From a virus, in the IMG/VR virus record IMGVR_UViG_3300014497_000010, positions 1-62,383 of that record: DNA of 62,383 bases. One strand, 5' to 3'. Each line of letters starts with the position of its first letter. The first letter of the stretch is position 1. This document shows positions 22,525 to 31,532 of the stretch, piece by piece. A program made the position numbers and the translations under genes. Below the pieces are notes generated by a model that worked only from the letters and a program-made list of their open reading frames with translations, did no database searches and had not been told where the DNA came from.

Positions 22525-22772
22525 ACCCCTCCCCCGACATCGCCGCCCGCGGCTCCCGCGGAGCCCGCCGCTGCCTGATCGGGTCGGTCGTTCTGCTGTT
22601 CATCTTCGGCGTCGAGGCCCAGTTCTACGATCCGGCGCGTCCGCTCCCGGCGCTGCTCGCCCTCGGTGGGATCACCTTCGTCGTGTGGGCACTGTTCACC
22701 GCCGCCGCGGTCGTGCTCTACGCCATCATCGGTTCGGCGTGGCTGACCGCGAAGACACGCAGCCTCCGATGA
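22521..22772 (+). CDS. two-helix membrane protein, 83 aa
   Basis: Two hydrophobic segments (about residues 18-34 and 46-72). In an early-type operon far from the lysis genes, so more likely a host-membrane effector than a holin. Confidence 0.6.
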   Translation: MNPSPDIAARGSRGARRCLIGSVVLLFIFGVEAQFYDPARPLPALLALGGITFVVWALFTAAAVVLYAIIGSAWLTAKTRSLR

Positions 22773-23152
22773 TCCACCGACTGTTCGTCGGCGGCCCCCT
22801 CTGTGGCCGCGTGATCGGCGTGACCTCCGACCGCGTGATCGTGTACCCGCACCTGTCGCCCAACGGCGACGAGCCCGCGTACGACGAGATCATCTACCGC
22901 GCCGAGCGGCTGACCGTCACCGAGTTCACCTGCTCAGGGCTGACGATCCCGGACGATCAGTGGCGGGTCCGGAGCGCCGTGTGGACCGTGTACGTCACCG
23001 GCGAGACCGAGGATGTCCCGCTGGATCAGGTCACTGCGCTATGCCGTGCCAAGATGATCCCGCCCGACCACGTCGACGAGCGGGCCCCGACCGAGGTCGA
23101 GATCGCCATCGAGACGGCGCGGTTCATCGAGGCGGCTCACCGGCCGCGCTGA
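22769..23152 (+). CDS. hypothetical protein, 127 aa
   Basis: ATGA overlap with the membrane protein gene. N-terminal MIHRLFVGGPLCGRVIGV strand pattern, helical C terminus. Its last 16 bp overlap the end of the convergent protease gene 23137-23970. Confidence 0.65.
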   Translation: MIHRLFVGGPLCGRVIGVTSDRVIVYPHLSPNGDEPAYDEIIYRAERLTVTEFTCSGLTIPDDQWRVRSAVWTVYVTGETEDVPLDQVTALCRAKMIPPDHVDERAPTEVEIAIETARFIEAAHRPR

Positions 23153-23970
23153 CGTCGCCGCACCATCTCGATGAACGTCCGCAGCGCCCGGATCCACAGG
23201 GCCAGCGCCACCGGCGACGCCGGGGACGCCGGGGACGGCTCCGGTTCCGGCGCCGGGGTGATCTCGACGTCGGTGACGATCGCCGCCTCCCCACCCCGGC
23301 CGAACACCAGGTCGTCGACCTCGCTGCGCAGCATGTAGAACCGGCCTTTCCGGCCGTAGGACGCGCCCCACGAGTTGATCAGCTCGTAGGCTTCGGCGGT
23401 CTTGACCTGACCGTCGCCCGGATCGACGTAGCTGAACCTCGGGATGTACCCGATGATCGTGTAGCAGTGCCCGCCGCGGATCGGGCCGCTCACCCGGGCC
23501 AGGTACTCGCGGGTGAGCCGGTCCATCCCGGCGACCCAATCGGTCCCCAGAACCACCGACCCGTGCGACAGGACCGCGTCGCGCAACTGCTGAGAGTTCT
23601 GCGCCCACGCGAAACCGGAGATCACCCCGAGCTTCCGGGCGGCGCGCAGCCCGCCGAGCACCGTCGCGCCCTCATCGATGACGATCCCCATCGCCCGGTC
23701 TTGCTCGCGGGCCAGCTCGTAGAGCCGCTGCGCGAACTCGTCGCCGGTCTCGACCTGGATCGGGTCCGCCGACAGCTCCGCCGACGTCCCGAACCCGACA
23801 CACGCGCCCTCCTCACCCTGGTCGAGCGGGAAGTTATCCGTCAGCCCCCAGTGCGTCTCAACCGTGTCCACGCCCGACGGGATCCCGGCGCGCCGGACGC
23901 TGTACCGGGCCGAGTCGCTCGGCGGCGACGGGACCCGGTCGAACACCCGGTCGGCGGTCGGTGCCGTCAT
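23137..23970 (-). CDS. papain-like (C1A-type) cysteine protease
   Basis: 277 residues. Q51 and C57 in LDQGEEGACVGFG have the six-residue spacing of the papain oxyanion Gln and nucleophile. H168 in GGHCYTIIGY and N199 in ELINSWGASYG complete the triad. The C-terminal ~50 residues are Pro-rich followed by a hydrophobic/basic helix. No signal peptide. Last gene of the tail region, coupled to the repeat protein (4-bp overlap), so it may process or be carried on the tail. Confidence 0.8.
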   Translation of the reverse strand: MTAPTADRVFDRVPSPPSDSARYSVRRAGIPSGVDTVETHWGLTDNFPLDQGEEGACVGFGTSAELSADPIQVETGDEFAQRLYELAREQDRAMGIVIDEGATVLGGLRAARKLGVISGFAWAQNSQQLRDAVLSHGSVVLGTDWVAGMDRLTREYLARVSGPIRGGHCYTIIGYIPRFSYVDPGDGQVKTAEAYELINSWGASYGRKGRFYMLRSEVDDLVFGRGGEAAIVTDVEITPAPEPEPSPASPASPVALALWIRALRTFIEMVRRRQRGR

Positions 23971-26900
23971 GTCGTCCTCCGTCGGTACGGTGGGCCCGCC
24001 GTGAGCCCGCCCGCCCGGCGCGGAGCCCCCGCCGTCACGCCGCCCGTGCGGCGCAGGTTTCGCCCGGCGAGTGTCGCACCCCGACGTAGATCCGTGCCGC
24101 CGCCGACGCCGCCCGACCGGCGCGGCTGACCCCCATGGATCGGCTCGGTGATGATCGTCGTCATGTCGAACATCGACTCGTCCTCGACGAGCACCGACAG
24201 CTCGACGTCGACCAGCTCGGCGACCAGCTCGTCACCCTCATCGGAGACGGCGTCGTCTGCGTCGTCGACGAACACCGCCACCGACTCGTCCTCGACCGCG
24301 AACGACGACTCCACCCCGACCAGCGCCAGCGTCGGGGATGCCTCGACCGCCACCCCGAGGTCGGCGTCGGAAACCGCGACGTCGACCGACTCGCCCTCGA
24401 CCGACAGCCCCGCGTCGGCCTCGGCCACCTGCGCCGCCACGGTCGCCGTGTCCACCCCCGACGCCGTGTCGGCGTCGGGGGTGGACACCGACAACGCCTC
24501 GGCGTCAGCCGACAGCCGGATGTCGGAGTGGCCCACGAAGGTGGCGAGCGCCTCGGCGTCCACCCCCGGCGAGGTGTCGTCGTCAGCCTTCGCGTTCGAC
24601 CCGGCCGCCTGCTCGAACTCGACCGCGAACGACGTGTCGGCGTCGGCCAGCGTCACCGTCACCGAGGCGGCCTCGACCGCGAGCCCGGTGTCGGCCTCGA
24701 CGATCGTGGTCGACTCCGCCTCGACCGACAGCCCCGTGTCGGCGGCGCCGACGTCGGCCGCGACCGCTTCGGCCTCGACCGAGACCGCAGCGTCGGCATC
24801 GGCGAGCCCGAGCTGCGCGGCGTCGTCGACCCCGGCCGCGGTGTCGGCATCGGTCAACGCCGCCGCCGAGGACTCGCCCTCGACCGCCGACCCGGTGTCG
24901 GCGTCGGCGGCGAACACCGACACCGCCTCGGCCTCGACACTCGACCCGGCCTCGGCATCGGTGATCGACTGCGTGCCGATCGTCACCGACTCCGCCTCGA
25001 CCGCCGCCGACACGTCCGAGTCGCCCACCGACACCGTGAGCGCCTCGGCGTCGGCCGTCGACCCCGCCTCGGCGTCGGCCACGACCGCGCCCGCGACCCC
25101 GTCCTCTACCGCGAGCCCAGCGTCGCCATCCGAGACAGCCGCCGTCGCCGCCGCACCCTCGACCGCCGCCGAGGTCTCGGCGTCGGCCGCGTCGGCGAAC
25201 AGCGACTCAAGCTCGACCACCTGAACGACCAGCGGCGCAGTCGCACCGATCGGGACCGCGGTCGTCCAGCACACCCACTGGTCGAGCGTCCCGATCAACC
25301 ACTGCGGCGGGTTGATCGTCGTCGACGAGGTGACCCGCGCGCAGATCGCCGCGATCGCCCCGTTCACCCCCGGCCCCTGCACAGAGACCGGCGGCCCGTA
25401 GCCGCGCGGCGACAGGACCTGATTCGGTCCGGCCATCCCGTCGACCGACATCGCCTCGATGATCAGATACCGGCGGCTCCCGCCCGTCGGGGTCAACGCC
25501 GGAGGGTTGGGCTGCGCCCCCGTCGACCCGTTCGCCGTCGACACCTCGGGGGTGTCGGTGATGTCGGACGGGAGCCGGACCGCGGCGTGCGCCGACTGCT
25601 GCGCCGCCGCGGTCGTCACGGTCAGCGGGCCCGGTGTCGTCGTGTCGGAGATGAACAGCGTCGACGCGACCGACGTCCCGTTCGCCTGCGTGCCCGGCCC
25701 GAGCACCGACCAGCCCGGCGACGAGGTCGTGGCGGTCTGCACGGTGCCGCCGGAGAACACCACCAGCACCCGGCCGGTCCCCGGCGGAAGGGTGATCGGG
25801 TGGGTGGTGACGTTGACCGGGCCGGAGTAGCCGACCGCCCCGGGCAGCTCGACAGCGTCGGTCGAGTCGGAGTCGGAGATCAGGGTGATCGTGTCGAGCG
25901 CTTCGGCCTCGACCGCCGACGAGGTGTCGCCGTCGGACACGACCACGTCGACCGCGTCGGACTCGACGCTGCCCGAGACGTCACCGTCGGCCGTGTCGAC
26001 CGCGACCGTCTCGGCCTCGACGCCGCCCGAGGCCTCCGCGTCGGCGCTCGCCGCCGCGAGCCCATCAGCCTCGACCGACACGCCGGTGTCGCCGTCGACC
26101 GCGACGGCCGACACCGCCTCGGCCTCGACCGTGGACACGGTGTCCGCGTCGGCGGCATCGGCGGTGGTGGACTCGCTGTCGACGGCGGGCCGGATATCGG
26201 AGTGGCTCACCGCCGTCGACAGGGTTTCCGCGTCGACCGACACGGCGGTGTCGGCGTCGGGCGCGGTCGCCGCCAGCGCCTCGACCTCGACCGACAGGGA
26301 TGTGTCGGCATCGGCGGCGGTCGCCGTCAAGGTCTCGGCCTCGACCGTGGCAGCGGTCTCGGCGTCGGCGAGCGCGGCGTCGGCGGTCCCGGCCTCGACA
26401 CCCGTGCTCGCCTCGGCGTCGGCGACACTCGCCGCGAGCGCCTCGGCATCGGCCGACGTGGCAGGGTCGCCGTCGGTGACCGGTGTCGAGGGTGCCGCCG
26501 CCGCGGGGATCCGGTAGGCGAACACCACCCGCTGCCGGTCGGGGACGGCGCCCGTGTAGGTGATCGTCGCGGTCGGGGTGATCGACGTTCCGGCCGTGTT
26601 GAGCTGATGGGCGACGGTCAGCATGACGCCGTCTGTGGTGGCGAACGCCGTGGCAGCGTCGAAGTCCTCGACCCACCCGGCGGGCCACACCGCCGACCCG
26701 GTCCCGAGCGATGGGTTGATAGTCCGCCCGTAGGCGGCGAACACCATCACCCCGGCCGCGCCGGGCAGCCCGGTCAGGGCGGGAAACGCGTCGTTCGTCG
26801 AGTCGGTGAGCTGCGCGCCGTTGATCCACGACGAGCCCGACGGCAGCTCGTAGGCGACGAACTCGACCGGATAGTTCGACCCGTTGTGCGTGACCGTGAT

Positions 26901-27191
26901 CGACGTTTCGCCGCCGAGCGCGGTCTTCGTGAACACGCTCAGCTCACCGGACGAGACCGGCGACAGCCGCTCAGTCCAGTCGGCGGGAGCGGCGTGCGTG
27001 ACCGCCCCGGCCACGACCACGACCAGCTCTCGGCCGCCGGTGGCGGTGAATCCCAGCGGCAGGGTGTGCGTCGTGGTGCCGTTGCGGGCGCCCAGCCCGC
27101 TGCCGGTGTTCGACCAGGCAGGCTCGCTCAGGGTGTCGTAGGAGATCGGGGAGCCGTCGAGACCGGCCAGCGACCGGAGCGTGAGCAGCAT
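23967..27191 (-). CDS. 1074-aa repeat-containing tail protein
   Basis: Residues 1-220 are a beta-rich domain like those in actinophage minor tail proteins. A first block of ~16-residue repeats (about 222-440) is followed by a second beta domain (about 440-650), a longer repeat block (about 650-1010) and a Gly/Arg-rich C terminus. Each repeat looks like DADTxxSVEAE with variations, strongly acidic. HSDIR occurs once in each block. The repeats resemble a solenoid or stalk; function is inferred as a tail-surface or adhesion protein. Confidence 0.75.
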   Translation of the reverse strand: MLLTLRSLAGLDGSPISYDTLSEPAWSNTGSGLGARNGTTTHTLPLGFTATGGRELVVVVAGAVTHAAPADWTERLSPVSSGELSVFTKTALGGETSITVTHNGSNYPVEFVAYELPSGSSWINGAQLTDSTNDAFPALTGLPGAAGVMVFAAYGRTINPSLGTGSAVWPAGWVEDFDAATAFATTDGVMLTVAHQLNTAGTSITPTATITYTGAVPDRQRVVFAYRIPAAAAPSTPVTDGDPATSADAEALAASVADAEASTGVEAGTADAALADAETAATVEAETLTATAADADTSLSVEVEALAATAPDADTAVSVDAETLSTAVSHSDIRPAVDSESTTADAADADTVSTVEAEAVSAVAVDGDTGVSVEADGLAAASADAEASGGVEAETVAVDTADGDVSGSVESDAVDVVVSDGDTSSAVEAEALDTITLISDSDSTDAVELPGAVGYSGPVNVTTHPITLPPGTGRVLVVFSGGTVQTATTSSPGWSVLGPGTQANGTSVASTLFISDTTTPGPLTVTTAAAQQSAHAAVRLPSDITDTPEVSTANGSTGAQPNPPALTPTGGSRRYLIIEAMSVDGMAGPNQVLSPRGYGPPVSVQGPGVNGAIAAICARVTSSTTINPPQWLIGTLDQWVCWTTAVPIGATAPLVVQVVELESLFADAADAETSAAVEGAAATAAVSDGDAGLAVEDGVAGAVVADAEAGSTADAEALTVSVGDSDVSAAVEAESVTIGTQSITDAEAGSSVEAEAVSVFAADADTGSAVEGESSAAALTDADTAAGVDDAAQLGLADADAAVSVEAEAVAADVGAADTGLSVEAESTTIVEADTGLAVEAASVTVTLADADTSFAVEFEQAAGSNAKADDDTSPGVDAEALATFVGHSDIRLSADAEALSVSTPDADTASGVDTATVAAQVAEADAGLSVEGESVDVAVSDADLGVAVEASPTLALVGVESSFAVEDESVAVFVDDADDAVSDEGDELVAELVDVELSVLVEDESMFDMTTIITEPIHGGQPRRSGGVGGGTDLRRGATLAGRNLRRTGGVTAGAPRRAGGLTAGPPYRRRTT
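24150..25230 (-). repeat. SVEAE repeat block, C-terminal
   Basis: Roughly twenty 48-bp units encoding DADTxxSVEAE-like repeats of the tail protein. Confidence 0.75.
25872..26528 (-). repeat. SVEAE repeat block, N-terminal
   Basis: About thirteen further 48-bp units of the same repeat, separated from the other block by a non-repetitive domain. Confidence 0.75.
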
Positions 27192-27207
27192 GACCTACCC
27201 CCCGGGG

Positions 27208-27906
27208 CTAGGGGTAGGTGAACTCGGCGATGACGGCCTTGATCGTGAAGGTGAACGCGCCCGCGGCGACCGCGCCACCGGCGATCATCTCGACGTGCCC
27301 GCCCTCCTGCGGGCGCAGGATCAGCGGGTCCTGCGCCATGAGCTGGGCATCGTTGGGCAGCAGGTTGTACTCGCTCGCCACCTGGAAACCGACGAGGGTG
27401 TGCGCGCGGGGCACGGTCTGCGCCCACATCGGGTTAGCGTTCAGGGTGCCCGCCGTCAGCGCTGTCGTCGCCACTGCGCTGTCGGCCTGGTGGTCGGCGC
27501 GGACCACGACGAGCGCGTTCAGCGCCGGGTCGAGGCTGTACTGCGACACAGGGACGATCGCGGTTCCGCCCGTTGACGCCGCGGTCTGCTTCCGCAGTCG
27601 GAGCTGCGGGGACGCGACGGCGTGCACCGCGATCGAGTCGATCTCCGCCGACAGGCGCCGTACCGACACGTTGTTCCCGCCGCTGGCGATCCCGTTCCAG
27701 ATCGAGAACAGCGGTTGAGTCGCCCCCGCGGTGAGCACGCGGGACGGGATGCGCAGCGACGACACCCACAGCCGGTTGATCGGCACGGCTTCAGACTGAA
27801 GGATGACGTACTGTTCTTCGATCGTGTTCGCGCCGATGACCCGGGACCGGGCGCGCATTTTCTTCCCGGTCGAGTCCGGCGCGACCTGGACGAAGTCTTC
27901 CGCCAC
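27208..27906 (-). CDS. structural (tail) protein, 232 aa
   Basis: Beta-rich soluble protein with GTG start at 27906. Ends in FTFTIKAVIAEFTYP, a strand-rich C terminus. Located among tail genes; no specific family recognised. Confidence 0.65.
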   Translation of the reverse strand: MAEDFVQVAPDSTGKKMRARSRVIGANTIEEQYVILQSEAVPINRLWVSSLRIPSRVLTAGATQPLFSIWNGIASGGNNVSVRRLSAEIDSIAVHAVASPQLRLRKQTAASTGGTAIVPVSQYSLDPALNALVVVRADHQADSAVATTALTAGTLNANPMWAQTVPRAHTLVGFQVASEYNLLPNDAQLMAQDPLILRPQEGGHVEMIAGGAVAAGAFTFTIKAVIAEFTYP

Positions 27907-27910
27907 AGGC

Positions 27911-28459
27911 TCAGGTCAGGTCGATGGTGATCGTGAGCTGCCAGGTTCCGGAGGTCTTCGAGCCCAGGTTCGTCGTCGGGACCCGTCGGTTGATCATCCG
28001 TCCGGCGGTGGGCGAATTGAACAGCGCCCACTCGTTCCACACCCAGTTCGCCTCCGCCGACAGGAACGACGCCACGACCGTGATCCGGTCCTGCACGCCC
28101 ACCACCCCGGGCGGGGCGACATCGGTGTTCGACACCGACGACGCGGTCTTACGGAGCTTGTTCGTGGTGGCCTGAAGGTCGGTCTGCGTGCGGGTCGCGC
28201 CGGTCGACGAGTCGCCCACCCCCAGCGCCGCGTTCGTGGTGTTGAGATAGAGCAGCGTCCCCGCCCCGCCGTTGCCCATGGCGCACTGCCACAGAAACGC
28301 CGAACCGGACGCCGCCAGCGCGTTCCCGTCGTCCTCCACAGTGGAGTCCGGGCGCCCGCCGCGCAGGAACGCCTCGTCGGTGCCCCACTTCTCGACCAGC
28401 GCATGAGTCCGGTGTCCGACGATGTCGGCGACCTCGTCCGTCGTCGGGATATGGATCAC
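27911..28459 (-). CDS. structural (tail) protein, 182 aa
   Basis: GTGA overlap with the upstream gene. The middle (LLYLNTTNAALGVGDSSTGA) and the end (TWQLTITIDLT) resemble phage proteins found beside tail-fibre genes. Probable virion component; role unknown. Confidence 0.65.
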   Translation of the reverse strand: MIHIPTTDEVADIVGHRTHALVEKWGTDEAFLRGGRPDSTVEDDGNALAASGSAFLWQCAMGNGGAGTLLYLNTTNAALGVGDSSTGATRTQTDLQATTNKLRKTASSVSNTDVAPPGVVGVQDRITVVASFLSAEANWVWNEWALFNSPTAGRMINRRVPTTNLGSKTSGTWQLTITIDLT

Positions 28460-28821
28460 TGGTCGACCTCCAAGGCTGCTTCGGTGTGCCCGTTGCGGCA
28501 CACGTAGGTCTCCGCCGGGCGGCCCTCGACCTTCTTCGCCGCGATCGTGCGCGCGAACATCAGCGCCCGCTCCCGGGGCGGCTTCAGCGCGTCCGCATTG
28601 TGCCGCCGAATGATCTTCTCGGCCTCGTCGGGCTCGACCGCGAGCGCCGAGGCGACCAGCGCGACCGTCCCCGACGACCCCGCCTCGTCGTACTCGACCG
28701 TGTCCACGACCGCCCCGCACTCCGAGCACGTGACATTGATCGTCGAGGCGGGATCCGGGATCACGGCCACCGAGGCCGCGTCGACCGACTGGGCCGGGTC
28801 CGAACGCTTCTCGTCCGCCAT
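28456..28821 (-). CDS. zinc-ribbon protein, 121 aa
   Basis: CSECGAVVD near residue 32 and a final CRNGHTE give a split Cys/His zinc site around a helical middle. ATG at 28821. A dispersed 10-mer lies at 28700, beside the CSEC codons. Role unknown. Confidence 0.6.
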   Translation of the reverse strand: MADEKRSDPAQSVDAASVAVIPDPASTINVTCSECGAVVDTVEYDEAGSSGTVALVASALAVEPDEAEKIIRRHNADALKPPRERALMFARTIAAKKVEGRPAETYVCRNGHTEAALEVDQ

Positions 28822-28834
28822 CGGGCGGCCCCTC

Positions 28835-29212
28835 TCAGCGGGTGATCGGAGATACGACGCGGATGATGCCACGAATGGGCCGGTTCGGGACGCTGCCCGC
28901 GGGCGCCGGGGAGGTGAGCAGCAGATCGAACCGGGCCAGCCTCCACGTCCACAGAAGCGACGCCGCCGCCATCGCCGCCGACACCTTCAGCCGCGCCGTC
29001 GACCCTTCCAAGGCGATCAGGTTCGGGCCCGACGTCGACCACTCGGCGAGCACGTCGGGATGGTCGGGGTCATACCGCACCTGACAGCGCGCCGTGTACC
29101 CCGCGAGGTCACCCACCGGTTCGGCGTCGTCACCCTCACCGGTGAACAGGTCGATCAGGATGTCTTCGGCGGACCCGGCGATGAACTCGACCGCCTGCGA
29201 CGCCAGTGCCAT
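28835..29212 (-). CDS. hypothetical protein, 125 aa
   Basis: Starts in the TGATG overlap after the holin gene. Beta-rich with GDLAGYTARCQVRYD and TWRLARFDLLLTSP, similar in feel to small tail proteins that follow lysis genes. No family assigned. Confidence 0.6.
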   Translation of the reverse strand: MALASQAVEFIAGSAEDILIDLFTGEGDDAEPVGDLAGYTARCQVRYDPDHPDVLAEWSTSGPNLIALEGSTARLKVSAAMAAASLLWTWRLARFDLLLTSPAPAGSVPNRPIRGIIRVVSPITR

Positions 29213-29496
29213 CACACCCCCCGAGATCGGGTCGGCGTCTCACGCCGCTCATGGCGCCCGACCGAGATCGTCTCATTCGCCAGCGACGGACCGGGGTTGC
29301 CCGATCCGTTCGCCGCTACCGCCTTCGCGACGGCGAGCACCCCGGCGAGCCCGGCCGTCGACAGCGCACCCCACCAGGGCACCGACGCGAGATCGAGCCC
29401 ACCGACGGACAAGACCGCGACGAGGGTCTGCGCCATCGTCGAGACCGCCCGTTCGGCGGTCGCCTCCCAGAACGCTCGACCCCATCGCCCCGCCAT
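29212..29496 (-). CDS. holin (r1t-like)
   Basis: 94 residues. The ERAVSTMAQTLVAVLSVGGLD helix, a VPWWGALSTAGLAGVLAVAKAV helix (each slightly longer than shown) and a following GNPGPSLANE segment match the r1t-type class II holin pattern. It would make the membrane lesions that let endolysins reach the wall. Between the nuclease gene and a small tail gene, close to the two lysins. Confidence 0.8.
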   Translation of the reverse strand: MAGRWGRAFWEATAERAVSTMAQTLVAVLSVGGLDLASVPWWGALSTAGLAGVLAVAKAVAANGSGNPGPSLANETISVGRHERRETPTRSRGV

Positions 29497-29499
29497 GGT

Positions 29500-29931
29500 T
29501 CAGCCCCCCGGGGTCGGGATCGGCCAGGGCGGCTTCGGCTGTGCCCCCCGGCCATCCCAGGGGGCAGCGTAGCCGGACCGGATCAGCAACGTGGACACGT
29601 CCTGCCCACCCGGCAGGTACAGGATCCCGTCGACCCGCCCGCCGTACTTGTCCCACTTGCGCGCGGCGACCAGCCCCTGCCACCGCCGGTCGAACATGTC
29701 GACCAGTCGGGTCGGGGTGATCGCCGCGACCAGCCCGGTCGTGTACTGCGCCGCCTCCGGCCCGCCGACCTCGCCCGACTCCCGGCACGCGCAGCCGAGG
29801 AAGCGGAGCTGAGTCTTCCACCAGTCATCCCCGCCGCGGTCGAGGAACACGTCGGCGGTGTCCCCGTCCGTCACCTTGATCACGACCGCGGGATACTCCC
29901 GGGGGAACGACGCGAGCCGAGGCTGTGTCAC
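29500..29931 (-). CDS. staphylococcal nuclease-like protein
   Basis: 143 residues with the thermonuclease core: KVTDGDTADV (22-27), R43 in RFLG, E51 eight residues later as in the S. aureus enzyme, and WDKYGGRV with R99. These are the catalytic Arg-Glu-Arg set; the Asp that normally follows at the calcium site is Cys48. No signal peptide. Its place between GH25 lysin and holin is unusual; degrading host or released DNA at lysis is inferred. Confidence 0.8.
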   Translation of the reverse strand: MTQPRLASFPREYPAVVIKVTDGDTADVFLDRGGDDWWKTQLRFLGCACRESGEVGGPEAAQYTTGLVAAITPTRLVDMFDRRWQGLVAARKWDKYGGRVDGILYLPGGQDVSTLLIRSGYAAPWDGRGAQPKPPWPIPTPGG

Positions 29932-30587
29932 TTCACCATCCCCTCGACGAGCTGTTCGAGATCGGCCAGGGTCCCGCCGTAGGCGTCGGCCGTCACCGTC
30001 ATCTGCCCCACGGTGGCCTTGCGGGTGTACTGAAGCACGCTCACCGACTTTCCGCCGTAGTACTGCCACGCCGCGACGTCGATGCCCGCCGCGATCTGCT
30101 GCGGGGTCCCGGCCACTTCGACACCCGACTTCGACACGTACCGCGAGCCCCACAACGGGGGCAGCCCGGCGAGCGACGGATTCCCGATGCTCGACCACCA
30201 CCACCGGGGGAGGTAGGTGAACGCGATCCGGTATCCCAGCTCGCACGACACCTGGTAATGGATCTCGCGGGTCAGGTCGAGCGCCTCGGGACCGCCCGAC
30301 TCGACATCGAGCATCCCCGAGCAGCTCCCGCGGCGGAGCTGTAGCGCGAACATCGCCGCCTGCTCGGCCGCGGGCACCTCGGGCCGCACGTAGTGGTAGC
30401 CCAGCCCCACCATCCGCCGACCGCCGTAGCGGACCTGGTCGAGGATGTCCAGCCCCGGATCGTAGAGGTCGTATCCCTTCTGCCCGTCGGAGAGCTTCAC
30501 CGCGACGAACCGGAGCCCGGCCGCCTCGACTGCCTCAATGTCGAAACCGTGCTGATACTCCGTCGACAGATCACACCCGTAGATCAT
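29928..30587 (-). CDS. GH25 lysozyme-like muramidase
   Basis: 219 residues. GCDLST (D6) at the N terminus, KLSDGQKGYDLYDP, GYHYVRP and MLDVESGG with D94 and E96 follow the GH25 (Chalaropsis-type) barrel order. It should cleave the glycan chain of peptidoglycan. No signal peptide. TGATG overlap after the M15 endolysin, so the two make a glycosidase/peptidase pair. Confidence 0.85.
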   Translation of the reverse strand: MIYGCDLSTEYQHGFDIEAVEAAGLRFVAVKLSDGQKGYDLYDPGLDILDQVRYGGRRMVGLGYHYVRPEVPAAEQAAMFALQLRRGSCSGMLDVESGGPEALDLTREIHYQVSCELGYRIAFTYLPRWWWSSIGNPSLAGLPPLWGSRYVSKSGVEVAGTPQQIAAGIDVAAWQYYGGKSVSVLQYTRKATVGQMTVTADAYGGTLADLEQLVEGMVK

Positions 30588-31513
30588 CAGAGTCCGAGCT
30601 TCCGTCGGGTCGCCGGTCCGACCACCCCATCGGCGGCCAGCGCGGGCTGCGGCGGGGTTCCGCGCTGGGCCCGCTTCACGTACTCGACCGTGCCCGGCCC
30701 GTAGATCCCGTCCACCCATCCGGCCGGGAGCCCGTACCACGCGCGCAGGATCCGCTGCACGGCTCGGACGTCGTCGCCGGTGAGGAACGGGTTTGCCAGT
30801 TCGAGCACCCGCACCCCGGGTGGGGTCGGTGCGACCGGCGCCGCCCCGAGCGCCTTGTGCGTCATCTCGTCGGCCTGCTCCGGAGTCCCCATGAACTCGA
30901 TGTGCATGTAGTCCTTTTTGGACCCGGTGTAGTCGCCGCCCCACGCGAAGCCGTGCGGGTTGAACACCTCCCGCGGCACCCACAACGGCATCGCGAACCG
31001 GCCGGTCGACGTGTAGGGGTTGTCGGCCCAGTTCAGATCACCGGCCAGCGCCCACGCGTGCAGGCTCGACACCGAGGTTCCGGCGACCGGTCGACAGTTG
31101 AACGCGCCGCACTGGTCGGGTTTGCACAGATAGCCGCGCGCCTCCATCCGGTCGATGAGCAGGTCGAACAGGATCGCGATCCGCTTGTTCACGCTGAACC
31201 GGGCCCCGGACCGGTTCGCGGTGACGACCGCCGTCCCGAACGACCCGACGCCGCCGCAGGTCGGCCAGCCGGTCCCCCAGCCCTTCAGCGACGGCAGCCG
31301 GTAGTCGACCAGCGACGGGACCGCCGTGCGGACCTTCGGCGTGGCGAGCACCCCAATCTCGTCCAGCCGGGCCAGGTGCGCGGCGACCGCGTCGCGCTCG
31401 GTGAACTCGCGGCCCCATCCCGCGGGCCAGTCGACCTCGACCGGCGGGCCGTCGGTGATGCGCGGGAACCGCTCGTCCGCCGCCGGGTCAATCGTCGCGA
31501 AGTCGATATCCAT
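30587..31513 (-). CDS. endolysin: M15 peptidase with peptidoglycan-binding domain
   Basis: 308 residues. SLHAWALAGDLN with H152 and D159 plus DYMHIEF with H204 and E206 are the zinc ligands and base of the VanY/M15 D-Ala-D-Ala peptidases. The last ~75 residues are a PG_binding_1 repeat (LTGDDVRAVQRILRAW...VDGIYGPGTVEYVKRAQ). It cuts cross-linked or stem peptides. ATG at 31513 with AGGAGA upstream. Cytoplasmic, so dependent on the holin. Confidence 0.88.
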   Translation of the reverse strand: MDIDFATIDPAADERFPRITDGPPVEVDWPAGWGREFTERDAVAAHLARLDEIGVLATPKVRTAVPSLVDYRLPSLKGWGTGWPTCGGVGSFGTAVVTANRSGARFSVNKRIAILFDLLIDRMEARGYLCKPDQCGAFNCRPVAGTSVSSLHAWALAGDLNWADNPYTSTGRFAMPLWVPREVFNPHGFAWGGDYTGSKKDYMHIEFMGTPEQADEMTHKALGAAPVAPTPPGVRVLELANPFLTGDDVRAVQRILRAWYGLPAGWVDGIYGPGTVEYVKRAQRGTPPQPALAADGVVGPATRRKLGL

Positions 31514-31532
31514 GATCGCCGTGTATCTCCTC

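Noticed and set aside
24150-26528. CRISPR array
   Set aside because: The regular repeats are protein-coding 48-bp units with no unique spacers and no cas genes nearby.
24135-27221. A 1028-codon rightward open frame opposite the repeat protein
   Set aside because: It mirrors the repeat codons on the other strand (Arg/His/Asp-rich), has no ribosome binding site and no domain; the leftward frame has tail-protein domains.
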